Source: Furcasterigmium furcatum (lineage: Eukaryota; Ascomycota; Sordariomycetes; Glomerellales; Plectosphaerellaceae). From it: a stretch of 64,000 nt of DNA. The notes beneath the pieces were generated by a model that saw only the letters and a list, made by a program, of their open reading frames with translations, had not been told where the DNA came from and made no database searches. The stretch lies in NCBI GenBank assembly GCA_001599815.1, contig BCIA01000006.1:2792961-2856960 (forward strand). Reading direction: 5' to 3'. Both the position numbers and the translations under genes were made by a program. This document shows positions 18,122 through 30,658 of the stretch, in pieces (the first letter of the stretch is position 1; each line of letters starts with the position of its first letter).

Positions 18122-21100
18122 GTTCGAGCACGGTGCTCAGGTCACGATTCTTCTTGGGTCTTATTGGCGTTAATACGGCACTCGGCCCGATGTTCATCGC
18201 AGGCGCGCATCGGGCTCGATATGATTGTTTTTAGGGTTTAAGGGATGTATGCGCTTTACAAAATGCCGGAGCGTTGGTACCGCTGCGAGAGACGAGACTA
18301 CCAAACTCATAGAGGTAGATAATTCAAAATAGCGGCGCAGCAAGAGCGGTTGCACCGCCAACTTTTCATGACTATTCCTCACCGCACGTCCAGCAGATAT
18401 GAAATGCATCCAACTGCATATCAGCCAGCACCTGTCACCAACGAGACCATCAGTGTTGCGCTGACGTGGCAAAGCCTCGCAGGAGGCTTGTGTCTAGAAC
18501 CCGAGCCCTTCCTCCTCTCTCATCCTCCAGCCCATCCATCGCCATCCTCTAGCCCCGCGCCTGCACATGCAATACCCCCGGTCTGCATGTACGGGGCGCC
18601 ACGGGGCTGCACGGGGAGGCACGCCATCCATTCCATCCTGTCCCCTTCCCGATGTGTCTGGAAGGTGCAATAGATTAATAAGAGCCTGCACTGGAGCTTT
18701 TTGGATCACTTGCACGTGAAGATGTGGTCGGTTTTAAGGACCAGCTCAAGGACCGGTATATGCGCGCCGCTATGGTGGTGTACCGACAGGCATCGGATGC
18801 GCATGTGGCGGGTGATATTAGCGTGTTGGCGCATCGATCATGTTCCCAATCTGTGCAGTTTCGGTCTGGCGAACGGGAGAGGCGGTGTGGTATTGAGCCT
18901 CCTCCACACCTTTCCCGTTGTTGGGAGATACGTATGTTGAGAGAATGGTTATCTAGGGTGTGGTTGCACGAACCATCACCGGAGAGCTGGCGGCAAGGCC
19001 TTGCGGTGTTGGTTCCTCGGAATGGATCTGATAAACCAGACAGGTTCTGCGAGTATGGCAGGGTTGGGATAAGCTTGCAAAAAGGTGAACTTTGGCCTAT
19101 CTACCTAGGTATGTATGGGCCGGATACTTCATCACTGTGAAGTGCATTTGCTCGCTGCTGCACTCAGTCATAAAGATCTCTTGGCCTGGCTGGCATGACT
19201 ATGTTTCCATGCCTGCCGATGTTTGATAAGACACACGGGCAGCCTGTAGCTGCACCCCAAAGTGGTGTCCACAACATAACGTCGGGACGAGTGCCTGAAC
19301 AAGGAAGCTCTGGATGTCATGGGTGGCAGCCAAAGGAACCAGCACGTTGGCAGGCAACACACCACTGGCTGCTGTGGCTTATTTTGGCGTGGGGGGAAGA
19401 GCAAACGGGTCAGTGCTCCTGCGGCGTATTAGCGAAGGAGAACCTGGCGATTTCTCGGTGAATGTAACCGCAGCGTCAGGGGTCTCCTCGGTCAGGCAGT
19501 ATGACCGAGTCGAAGCCGGCTCGGAAGTCTTGTCCTAGCCTGGCCTAGGCAGCCCTGACCAGGATGGATACCAAAGAACTTGATGCCAACCACAGGGCTT
19601 TCTCGTGAGGGGAAGCTCTGATGAAGAGGACGTCTACCTTTGGGATCGTGAGCTCCACACAAAACGCGGGGTTAGGAGGGCACAGGCAGGTTGAGATGAG
19701 ACAAGCTTTGACCACGCGAGCTCCCACGATATTGCCCTGTTGCCCTACATAGATAGGTATGTACCATTCGTGGGTTCATGGCGGCATCTCGGTCAGCGAG
19801 TGAGTGAGAAACTGGCAGCCCACATCCGAGGTCAGGTCCTTGTCTCTCTGTCAGTCATCGATATGCCTGTGGCTCTTCTAGAACTTGGTCTTCCCGCCCA
19901 GTGCCGTGGCCGGACGGGGGAAATGTGGAAAGAGAGCCAAGTCGCCAATGAATTTGGTCAGGTCGTGCCGCACTTTTGCCCCTCAACCCTTCGCGAGCCG
20001 CTCCGAGTCCTCGTCTTGTGGTCACACGACACTCGCCCCCGCAGTCAAAGATCAGGAGACCTCTAGAGGATCCGCAAGCCGGACGATACAGTGATCTAGC
20101 CGTGTGCAACAAAAGAAAGCTTTTGCTATGGGCTTTTTCTGTTTCTGATGCCGTTCGACTGTGAGGCAGGCGCACCATGAGCCTTACAGGGCCGGCCACA
20201 GCGTTGCCGTTGTCACGCGTCGGAAGAAGACCCCGCCGGCAGTTCATAGCGACCACGTGTGCGGACTCGAATATTTGTTGGGACGCCGGTTGATGAGAGG
20301 CCATAGCTTCTGGAGTCCAATCCGAGCTCTGTTGTGGTGCCAGGCAAGGGCAAGCGCTCTGGCGAGCGACGGAAAGGAGATGAGGTGACGAGCTATTCCC
20401 CGATAGCCCGGCGACCTGGCGCTCGCTGGGCTGGGGGCAGCAGCCGAGAGGATTTCAAATAACCGGTCTTGACTTGACTCTTCAGGGACCGGCGGCGGCG
20501 AAGACCGTGGCCAACCCGATTCGTTCTAGAACATCGACTTCTGGGGTCGTGGGGGGCTCAGGCATGCAGGATGCAGCTGGGGTGGTCCCTGGCAATGCAT
20601 AACTGAGGACATCCCTTCACGGTGAGCTTTCGGGGCCCTACGACTCTGACCTGATAATGCGGTGACTTGTCTTGGGTGTCTCTGTCGAATCCTTGAGTCG
20701 GCGCGCCCGGCAGCGTAAACCACGCAATCATGGCGATGAGCCGCACAGGCAGTCCGTCCGTGTCTTGTCGCAAGGGTATCGGAGCATCTTTTGGGGTCCC
20801 GTGACTGATTGCGGCTCCCAAGGGTGGCAGGTTGTCTCGGACGGACATCTCAGTCGTTTTCGGGTACGAGGCTTCGAGAGGTACGCTCGTCGTCAGGTAC
20901 GATCTATCGTGTCGATTGCCGGTTGTCGTACTGCCTTCTCTTCGCTTCAGGGGAGCCACCTCGTCCCATCGGCTGCGAGAACCCTGAGAGGATATGCATG
21001 GACATGGTCCAGGTCGGAGGCGGCGTTGCTGGAATTCCCAGTCATGGATGGATCTTCACGGAGGAGAGTGGAAATGGAAGGAATGTTTCGCTTCCAATGT

Positions 21101-22191
21101 TGGGGGCTGTCGCAGTGGAAGGTGCGACCCTGGATTGCCAGGATAAGGTAGCTCATCCGTCGGCAGGCACGACGCGACAAGCTGGAACCTCAAGGTCCTG
21201 TCCGTCGCCCAAGACCTCACCTCGGGCAGTCGCGACCCTGTCCACACAGGACACCCTGTCCTCGTTCCGAGGCCCCCCCTGCGGCCCACCACAGCGCATG
21301 TCAGGTACCTCCGCACAGCAGCCAGACTGGCCCGTGAGGGTGTCTGCTCCTCGGCTCTAGCGTTGCCACCTAGCGCCCTTCAGGGCAGTCACGGCAGGCC
21401 AGGCAGTTGCCCGGGCTGCTCTCCACTGCTTGACATTCCCGTCCTGCGGGCAGGGCCATCCATCCAATTCTTCTTTTTTCCCTCCTCATCCCATCCATCC
21501 ATGCATCACCTCCTCCTCTGCTCACTTCCCACTCCCTCCCACCCACATTGCTTTTGAGCGTCCTTGCATGAGGTACCTGATTCGTATCACCGACTTCTTC
21601 CTAATGAGTTTACCGCATGTCGATTTGAATCCAGCCTGCTCCAGCAGACTCATCGCCACCCTTGTCCAAGACATGGTTCCCAGTCGCATGCAATAACCGT
21701 TGGCCCTCTCCCGCATCCAGGCCGCCGCCCATCTCGAACTCCGTTCCCGCTCACCATTGACACACCTTTTGCGACGGCGAGTCTTGTTGCGACACCCGAG
21801 TCTGCCGTCCTGCAGTCGTTCAATCTCTGGCGCATCGACTCAACCTCGCCAGATTCTTCCGGCATCTATCATTTACCTGTACAGAGAGCTTCCGCAACAA
21901 CAAGCTGGTACCGCCCGAGGAGGACGATCTCACCCGCCGATTTCACCTCCACCCCAACCCTTGATCGCGAGTCTCGGAGCTTCATCCCGACTCCAACGCC
22001 TTGTTCGCAACCGCCGTCACTCTCTCATCATGGGGTCTTTGAGGGGGACTGCCTAATCATCACTCCCGTTGTCACGTCCACGCGAGACACTCCGTCTTGA
22101 ATCTCACCAACTCACACATAGTCCATCACTCTCACCACTTCAAACTTCTGGCATCGCGGTTAGCCATCGGCCGCCCTTCACACCTAACAAG
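18122..22191. other. Long intergenic region, no gene seen
   Basis: About 4.1 kb without a recognisable gene, RNA or repeat. Open frames up to about 180 codons (20809-21360, 21564-22100) lack any family signature. From about 21430 to 22190 the plus strand is strongly pyrimidine-rich, typical of a fungal promoter and 5' leader. This leader contains the 178-codon frame 21564-22100, so if transcription starts upstream of it the mRNA of the next gene would carry long upstream frames. Confidence 0.5.
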
Positions 22192-23824
22192 ATGGATCTG
22201 CCTAAGGGCCTCGTTGAGGATGACAAGCGGATATACGATGTTCTCGCCAATGAGAAGCACCTCCCGATTGACCGAATAATCCTCGCCTGGAAAGGTGAGC
22301 ATACTTACGACGCCCAAGGACATGAATACAGTCAGCTGACAGAACCAAGTGTATACTACAACTAACAAGAAGCTCCAAGATCCTACGGCTCGCCGCTTGG
22401 AAAACTTTTGGTGGCACATTTGGGGCAGCGACAGACGTGAGCTCGCGCCCAAAACCATTGCCGCCCTGTGGCAGCAAATAGCTTGTGGCCCTACCTTCGT
22501 TCCGCTCAAAGGACCCCCGAATCGATACGAGCCGCCACAGCCCGTACGTAATTTGTGACCCTGTGGAATCCAGATTTCGATAGACTGACATTCTCAGCAG
22601 GAGACACGGAGTCAAAGCCAGCATGAGGAGGACATACTCCCAGGGGGGTTGCCCGAGGCAATCCCTGAACTGAGTGAGGCGGTTGATCCTCCTACGGTCA
22701 AGGAGCTGTCGGCATCCTCTTCACGGCCACCTCCACCCCACCCCATTTTGAAGAAGTCGAGAGGAGATTCCAAGTCTGGCCCTCGTCCGACCGCCCGCTT
22801 CGCTTCGCCGCCCGATTCCGAGGAGGAGGAGGTGGAGGAGGACGAGGGCTCCAAGGCGAGCGAGGACAACTCGTCGGGCAGCACAACCGCAGGCGACCTG
22901 GATATGCCCATACCCTCAGACGCGGCGATCTCACCAGGGAAGTCTACGAAACGGCGGTCGGGCACACCGACGAAAAAGTTCGTCGCCACTACTGCGACGA
23001 AGCGGAGACCGGTTCTCCCCCGGCGACCAAGCTCGCAATCCTCGACCGGCAGCTCAGAAGTCACATTTCGAAATGGTGGATCATCCGCAGGCTCACGGCA
23101 CTCAGGCAGCCAACCCGGGAGCCTGACCTCCAATCCGGAACGACCAGACTCTCAACTCACTCTTGACTCTACGCCGGATTTGACACCGCCTTTGAGTGCC
23201 AAAGCTCTTGGAAAGCAACCTGCGGCGAGGCCTTCGGTCCTCCACACTCATCGACATTCTCAACAGGGCCCAGTTGAGGCCCTCAGATCGCCCATTCGCT
23301 CAAGCACTCAAGCAACCCACAGTGTTCTTCACCCTGTCCAGGAGGGGAGGCAGATGAACGGGGACCAACCAGTGGCCGAATTTAGACAACCTGCACCCAC
23401 GTCGGCGCCGCGCACACAGACGAGTACTTCGCTGAGCACTTCAACAACCGGCGGTACCGGCATGGAACGATCACAATCTCACACGGAACCACAGCGCCCT
23501 CGTCAGGCCAGCTTCGGCCGTGTCTCATCGTATGGTCTGCTGTCGAATGCTACCGCGTCAACATCCCATGTTGCTGCATATGGCCAACTATCGGCCACGT
23601 ATGACCCTGACTTGGAGGTGCTGCACGCCAGGGCGGCTATGTCGCCAGAGCTATCCGGTTCTTATATGCCCAGGAACTCTTCCTCGACATCCCTCTTTGC
23701 ACCTACCATCGCAAGCCCGACGCCGTCCGTGCCCCTCGCTCGGCCCAGGAGCCAACTCAGTCTCCTTCTCGAGCAAGATAATGCCAAAGGACGCCCTCCA
23801 TTGAAGTCTCGATCAAAGTCGTAA
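22192..23824 (+). CDS. AreA GATA-like (DUF1752) domain protein
   Basis: A 506-aa probable regulator. Three exons: 22192-22294, 22350-22543 and 22601-23824; introns 22295-22349 and 22544-22600. The first 100 residues carry the conserved part, with TARRLENFWWHIWGSDRREL matching the short domain found at the N terminus of AreA and in yeast regulators such as Mks1 and Reg1. The rest is disordered: a Glu-rich run (SEEEEVEEDEG), many Ser/Thr/Pro residues, basic patches (KSTKRRSGTPTKK), and a C-terminal RSQLSLLLEQDNAKGR segment. There is no zinc finger, so it does not bind DNA as AreA does. The start at 22192 gives MDLPKGLVEDDKRIYDVL, which leads directly into the domain. The second acceptor is a CAGCAG tandem (22595-22600), so one Gln may be present or absent. 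Confidence 0.8.
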
Positions 23825-25706
23825 CTTCCATGATTTACCTGGGCGTCATGTACATACTACTCGGCGCATATTTGTCACATTTGTACCAATTTGGAGGATA
23901 GGATTGCATCTACTCAGGAGTTCTGGGGCATAGCATAGGAAGCATTTCTCTCCGAGTCCTGCGGAGGTGGAAAACATGATGGTTGACGGAGTCAGCAACT
24001 CCTAAGCCTGCGTCCATGTTTCTTCAATACGATTTGGATTATGCGGAACGACGTTGTAATCACATTGGCAATCGTACCACTCTTGAATGTTTGGACACCG
24101 TACAAGCGAACAGAAGGATCCCGACGTCAAGAAGAGCAATCCAACGCTCGCCAAACATTTCGACATCTTTTAACACCCGGTCTTCGCCAAGAGGCCGAGT
24201 TCGAGGTGCTATTAAGGACGAGCTGCCTATATTCCTCAAGCCTTCGGCTTGCTCCCCTTACCGACCACGTCAGCGTCAAAGAATTAGAGCTCTTCGCCGA
24301 ACACTGACCCCTCCTATTCCGGTGTTCATGGTGAACCCCAGAATGCCATCCCTCCTAACACCGAAAAGCCGGTTCAGTCCGCCCGAGACAAAGCGCATTC
24401 CAACCGACCGGCCCTCGCCGAAAACAGTCCCGTCCGTTCGCAACGGCTGACTCGCCTGCGCGCGCCGTCGATGATCGAGGAGAACAAAGAAAACCAAGAG
24501 TGGGAAAAAGCAATCCCAGGGAGCCATCCTGAACTCCACCGCGCGAGTCGTGCCGTTGTCATATCAGTCGTTTACTATCAGAGCGCAGATGAGGCTGCGC
24601 GAGCATGAGTCAAGCTTCGGAGAGTGTCGCACGGCAGGACGTGTGGGAGGTAGCGAATCCGCACAGGGGAGGGAGGGTTGCACGGAAAGGCATATATATC
24701 CCTATCCTTGGGAGTTTGGCGCTCTTGGCATCCTAGACCTCCATCCCTCGAGATCCTACGAATTGGAGGTGATAGGGACTCCTCCCTGCCGGGTCACGGC
24801 GGCCTAACGGCTTGTCTGTGACAGTCCTCCTGTCCCGGCGCAAACACCCCAGCGCAACCCCCCTGACAATAAATGAGGGGTCATCCCCCGGGCCGCATGG
24901 AACACTTCTCGAAGCTGCGGAGAGGGCGGGCGAATGGACCCGGGGACGTCGATCATCTGTCCCCTCTCCAAGGTCCAGGGTGATCATGGGACGCGGCACC
25001 CATCCACCACCATGGTGTCCCGACGGGAAGAACAGGGACGACGACGAGGAGAAGGCCGGAGATGGACCGAGGTTCATCGTCCCGGGTTTGGAGGAGACAC
25101 CTCGGCCAGATATTCATATTACAGTGTCACAGTCTTCACCAGCAAGGCCAGGCAGACCATATCACATGTTGCGAAAAACACACCATACCATGCTGGAACT
25201 TCAACGCGCCGGTCAATCGCCAGGAGGCCGCTTCTTTGGTAGATTATGACCATGGTAGAGCTACCCGTCGTAGCAACACCATGCAAGGTATCTTGGGGTA
25301 GATGTGTGCCCCAACTACAAAACTCGTAGTACTCCAAAATAATAACATTGTGCTTTTCGCGTGGCCGCGCGCCATGTCCTTCTGAGGCGCCTTTGCCTGA
25401 TGCCAAACCCCGGATTAGCGGCCTATCCAGAGGCCCAAACCGCCCAGTCGTCCATAAGTGATACAGTCGTGTATAATCTGCCTGTGGCAGTGGTAGAGAA
25501 GGTGAATATTAAAGAAATGGGTAAAGACCACCCTGGTCGATCAGTCACGCCTATCGTCAATGCGTGGCTTTTGGTATTCAACTGTGACATAGGAAATGTA
25601 GGCTGGATCGCGGGCCTCCCATTGGTACGAATGTGAATCCGACTTGCAATGGCTTCGGGCCCGTCTTACAGCCAGCGATATTGTAGCAATGGTTGGTGTC
25701 TGACAG
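23825..25706. other. Intergenic region between convergent genes
   Basis: The flanking genes both end here (plus at 23824, minus at 25707), so no promoter is required. No complete gene can be modelled. One stretch, 24288-24608 plus, is an open frame of about 107 codons with polar, disordered-protein-like composition including IEENKENQEW, but it lacks an early Met and a recognisable partner exon. Other frames look like chance. Confidence 0.5.
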
Positions 25707-28700
25707 CTAGTCGTTCAAGCCGAACATCTTTCGTAGCTTGCCAAACTTCTTCTTCTTGACGGAGCCGTCTGCCTGAGACTGCCCATCAACTGCAGACTCC
25801 TCGTCATACTGTCGAGGGATCTCGTCAGTCGGCCCGGCGGCGCCCTGGTAGCTTGTGCTGCGGCGCTTGATGAAGCTTGGCTTGCCGGCCATTGGAGGGG
25901 GGGCCACAGGGCCAGCCGTCGACGGCCGCTTCTCCTCGTTGGTTGTGTCTGGCAGCGGCCAATTTCCCGTCTGCTGCTTCTGCAACTTAGGGGATGCGTT
26001 GTTGCTGCGCAGCGCACTCAGCTCATCGGTGCTACGCTCGAGTTTGGTCCCTTGCCGGGCGAAGCTGTCAATGGGTTCGGGGCGGGTTATCTTGCCCGCA
26101 TCCTTGTCCTTCTTGCGCCGAAGGACCGAGAAGAAACTGCCTTTCCGGGCGTGCCCAGGCCGGGTTGGGGCCTCGGCGGGAGGCGATGTCGTCGCCAGGA
26201 GCTCGCCACGCCCAGACCGCTTGCGCTGGAGGCCCTGGCCAACGTTCTGCGGCTTCAAAAGCCTGCCGCTCGCAGTCCTCTGAGGGGCCACATCCTGGTC
26301 GTCATCGTCGCTATCGGGCAAATCTGGCGAGTCCTCTCTTTGCGCCGCTCGTGATGTCGATGTTCTCATGGCAGCTGCGGCTGCAGAGCTTGGGGCGCCG
26401 CCATTGCGCATACTCTTGCCAGCCAACACGCTGGACTTTGGAAGAGGCGCAGGCTCGTCCTCGTCACTAGAGTCGACGACGCGACTTCTACGTGAGGGTA
26501 GGCCTATATCGACGTCATCGTCACTCGAGTCGTCGTATCGCCTCTCCCTTCGCTTCTCAGTCTTCTTCCGCCCAAAGCCTGGAATGCGCATCCGGCTTGT
26601 ACTTCCATCGCTAGAGTCACTCCGTAGCGTGGAGCGCATGCTCGTTCGGTTGCCCATCGCGACAGGCGGTGGTGAGACCGGTGGAGGTGAAAGGGAGCGG
26701 AGGCTGAAGCGCGAGCTTCGTCCAGCCGTAGCGGGTCGTTCGGGAGAGCTGGCCCTCATCGATTGACGGAAGCCAAAGCCTTGACGAGCAGGCCTGGCGC
26801 GTTTGAAGCTGCTCTCACTCGAGTCAGACCCACGACGGCGGAGGCTCGGCTGGGCACTCGTCAACGCTGCGCCTGCAGCTGAAGAATCCAGTGTAGCTCG
26901 CTTTTGCTGCCTTGAAGCGGGCTGGTCCTTCGATGGCTGTGGGAGACTGACTGGGCGGGCTGGCTTTCCAGCCCGTGGCTGTTCCACCGGCGGTTGCGGC
27001 GCACCGTTTTGCCGGAGTGACTTTCGCATGCCTCCACCAGAGACAGCCATGGTTTCGTTGCTCTGAACCATGTGGCCGCCAGCGTCGCCTTGTGGCCCGG
27101 ACCGCAGCGTCTTACGCATGCCAGTTCCGGCCACCGGCGCAGGGCTCGCAACCGGCTGTGTGCCCCTCATCGATTTCCGGAGCTTGCCTGAGGTCCCTTG
27201 GAACTGCTGTTGCTGAGCGTCGCGTGAACCGTCTTGTGCCAAGGTATGAGGCGTGTGGTTTGTTGCTCGCGTTCCAGGCTTAATCTGGTAAACTCGTGAA
27301 TCATCAGCCTGCGGCTCCGAGGCAGGCGGTCTCGGCTCTGGAACCACAGCCGTTCTTGATGATTTCTTCTTCTTGGGCTTAACGACGGGAGGAGCAGCGG
27401 CTTCTCTGTCCGCCTCGACTCCAGCATCTTCCATAGCTTCTTGTTCAAGCTGTTTGCGCTTCTCGAGCGTCAATCCCTTCCAGTAAGCCTTGGCGTTCTC
27501 CCAGTCATCCGCCGTTTCGGAAGGCGGAGAATAATCTGTGGATGTAGCCAGGGGTCCTACTGAAGGAAGCTTATGCTCTGTGTTATCCGGGGACGACTGA
27601 GCCAAAGCCTTCTCAAACAGACTCTTGGAAACCTTGTCCGAGACGGGCGTGGTGAGCACGGCATCCAGCGACATGAAGCCATCACCTTCCGTCTCCGATA
27701 GGTCCTCGTAGGCATCGCTGTAGATACTGTCGCCGGAAGAGGTTTCAGACTCTTCTTCAATGGTGGCAACTTGAGGTGTCTTTGCTGCAGTCGGGCTGTG
27801 TGGCTCCTCAACGTCTTGCTCGCCGAAGTCTCCTGGCATGGCTTGCGCTGGCTGGCTCGTTTGGATCTGACGCTCCGGAGATTCCGTTGCAAGTGCACTC
27901 GTGACGCTCTGTTCTGGCTCCTCATCGGGGAACCCTCCGGGCACATCAAAGTAACCAAGCTGCACTCGGGGCTGCTCTGCCGTCTCAGGTTCTGCCTCGA
28001 CTTTGGGTTCTTTGAAGCGGGGGCTGGGCTGAATAATGGAGATGGTTGGAATCGTTTCGATGCGCTGCTCGGCGAGATGCTCCCCTGCCGTATCATCCCG
28101 GGAGATTGAAGGAACATCTTTGGCTTTTTCCTCTGCCAAAATTTCCTCCTTGACTTGCTGCGGTGGTAATGTCGGCTCAGGCTCCTTGACAGTTTCTGCC
28201 TCGGGCTGCGTTGTAACAGCGGTCTCAATGTCTGCCTCGTCCTCATCCTCGGAGCTAGAGGAGCTAGGAGAATAGTACCCGCTTCCCTCCAGAGAGGTCA
28301 CCACCGGTGGCAGAGGCTCGCGATATCTGGATGTGTTGGCCTCGTTCCTGGAAGCTAGGTCCTGACTGAGCACAGAGCCAATGTTGTGATCGCCAGATGG
28401 GCCAAGCGGGTCTTCCTCCAACTCCTCCTCAGGCGAGGATGGAAAAGTCGTCGGTGTTCCTGATAAAGGAGAGCGATTTGATTCTGCAGGTCGGACGAGC
28501 GGGCGCTCCTCCGTCTCTCGTGGCTTCTTCTCGCGTACGCTCCCAAACATCGGCAATGCTGGCCGTGGTTTCATAACTTCGTCTTCTTCCAAGGGGACAA
28601 CATCCTTTTTCTTCCCGCGACCAATGTTGCTGTACCACGGGCGCCGAGTAGTTTGCGGACTCGGCACGACGGGCGAATCTGGGTACTGTTCCTGCGCTCC

Positions 28701-30658
28701 TTCGCCAATGACTTTGGTGCTCTGGTCGTCGAAGCTCACGCGGACGCTCTTCTTTCGCTGAGCACTGGGGTCCTCGTTTAATCCGCCGAAGCCAGATATT
28801 TCAGAGCCATCGTCAGACGGCGAGGCGCCCCTAGACCTAGAAGGACTCGCCGAATTCTTGAGAGCGGACTTCCGAGGTGAGACCGATCGTGGGGGAGGCT
28901 CATGCTTGACGACAAGTTGATCGGGAGTGACGGCGAAGCGTGGTGTTCGTACAGGGCTATTTGAAGGCTCTCGGGTGCTGCGAACACTGTCGTGCTGCTT
29001 GAGAATTGGGGCTGGAGACGGGGTATGGCGCACAGAGGAGTCAGGTTGGGAGGCCACGGCGGTACTGGCGGTCAAACCCGAAGGAGTTTGAGGTGGTGGT
29101 GAGGCAGCGTCCCTCACGGGAGCAAAGTCAGTTGCGTCACTGGTGGTCGGTGTCGCGTCCTGCGCAGTGGATGAGACGGCCGGGATATCGCCTTCGTCCT
29201 CGCTAGACTCATCATCCACCGGCACCGGTTTGCCCAGAATGGTTTTCGGGCTGGACGGTTCTGCTCGGGGCAAAATTGTTGCGCCATCGCTGACCCTCAC
29301 GTCCCTGGTGATAGGCCTCTCAGATGCAAGCTCGGTCTCGGTTTCAGGCTCGGGCTGGACCTCCGAAATAGGTTCTGGGCTAGCTGGCGTCGGTTGAGGC
29401 GCAATAACAGCTGCCGCAGAAGGTGCTTCTTCGACTCGAGGATGGTGCAACGTCTTCGGTTCTGGAGACTCAGCAACTCGACTCAGTGCCTGTGCCTGCG
29501 GTTGCACCCGGGGCGCAGGCGATGCAGATTTGGGTCTTGCTTCTCCGCTATCAACGGCGGTACCCTGAACCCTTGATACGGAACCTTTTGCTAGATGAGA
29601 GCCGCTTCTGCTCACGCCCGTCTGTTGCTTCTTTTTCCTGACAGGACGTTCAGCCGCGGCTTGCACGTCATGCTCTAGTGCCATGAGGTCTCCCTTGGGC
29701 ACCATCCTCCTAGAGTTCGGGTCGAAGACCAGGGTTTGGTCTGCAGTCGCTGACGAGGAGGGCGTATTCGTGGAGTGGGAACGGCGGTGTGCAACATAGC
29801 GCTGGCTTTGTGTCATTGAAGTCGTTCTCTCGAAAACCGGGGACGCGGACGGCGAAGCGACCCGCGTGCCCCGCGGGTATGAAAAGTTGATGGAAAGGCT
29901 TGGGCTTACGGCTCCGTCGCGAGGCTCTGGCGATTTTGTCCGTAGCGCTGCGTCGGCAGTTCTGATATTGGACGCTTCTCCCGCCGTGGCTGCCCCAAAC
30001 CAAGATCCTGCGCCCTCCGGCTTCTTCTGGCTGGCGACTCGGAACGGCTGCGTGTACATTTGTACATGTCGTTTCTGTGTGCTCATCCCATCATCAGACC
30101 GGATGTCATCGGGGATGGAGGGCACGGGCGGCGGGGGCTCCTCGTAGCCAGCAGATGTTGAAGGACGGTGAGGTGAGGGCGAAGGTGACCGGAAAGTCCG
30201 CTCTGTCATGGAGCTCTGGATAGGAGATCGTTGTAGACTCAGTCTCGGATCATGGTGGCTCCCGTGGGACGACTGCGATGCGCTGCGCCGCATGGTGCGC
30301 TTTGTCTGGACATCGCCGACATTGATTGGTGTCGTAGGTCTGGCGCGTAGGGCTGCCGCAGCAGCGGCGGAAGACAGGGAGTTACTCGAGTCGCGACGTC
30401 CGAACACAGCCGCAGCGGCCGTAGCTGCGTTTGGATCTGCGGTTGCCGTGGTCAGAGGCTGTGAGGGTTTCAGGGTTAGCATACTAGGCCGATAAGGTCG
30501 CGCGGGAGGAGCAGTGATCGCAAAGCAGCCAGAAATTACTGGCACGAAGCGCAGATAGCTACAGCAAAGTCAAGAGCATCCGCAAGATCAAGCGACGGTG
30601 CTGGGGCGCAACACACCTGGGCAGGTTGCCTGCGCTTCTTTCGCATGCTGCCAAACAT
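25707..30658 (-). CDS. Seg/Eis-like eisosome scaffold protein, 1,597 aa
   Basis: Two exons read leftward: a 42-nt first exon, 30658-30617, encoding MFGSMRKKRRQPAQ, then 30458-25707 (intron 30459-30616). Joining gives KKRRQPAQPLTTATADPNAA, followed by SSAAAAAALRARPTTP and QTKRTMRRS. This basic start plus alanine-rich helix resembles fungal Seg1/Seg2- and Eis1-type proteins that organise eisosomes under the plasma membrane. The middle about 1,000 residues are disordered (Ser, Pro, Glu). From about residue 1105 to 1365 a short motif recurs (RKSMR, RKTLR, RKSLR, RQSMR, RTSMR, KSMR). The last residues, KKKKFGKLRKMFGLND, are basic and amphipathic and may contact membrane. A frame open to 30545 offers a downstream Met, but the spliced start is far more family-like. 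The eisosome assignment is from memory of N-terminal resemblance and is moderate. Confidence 0.7.

Noticed and set aside
21564..22100. 178-codon frame before the AreA-GATA-like gene
   Set aside because: Lies in the pyrimidine-rich leader, with Ser/Pro/Thr composition explained by CT-rich DNA; possibly an upstream frame but not a supported gene.
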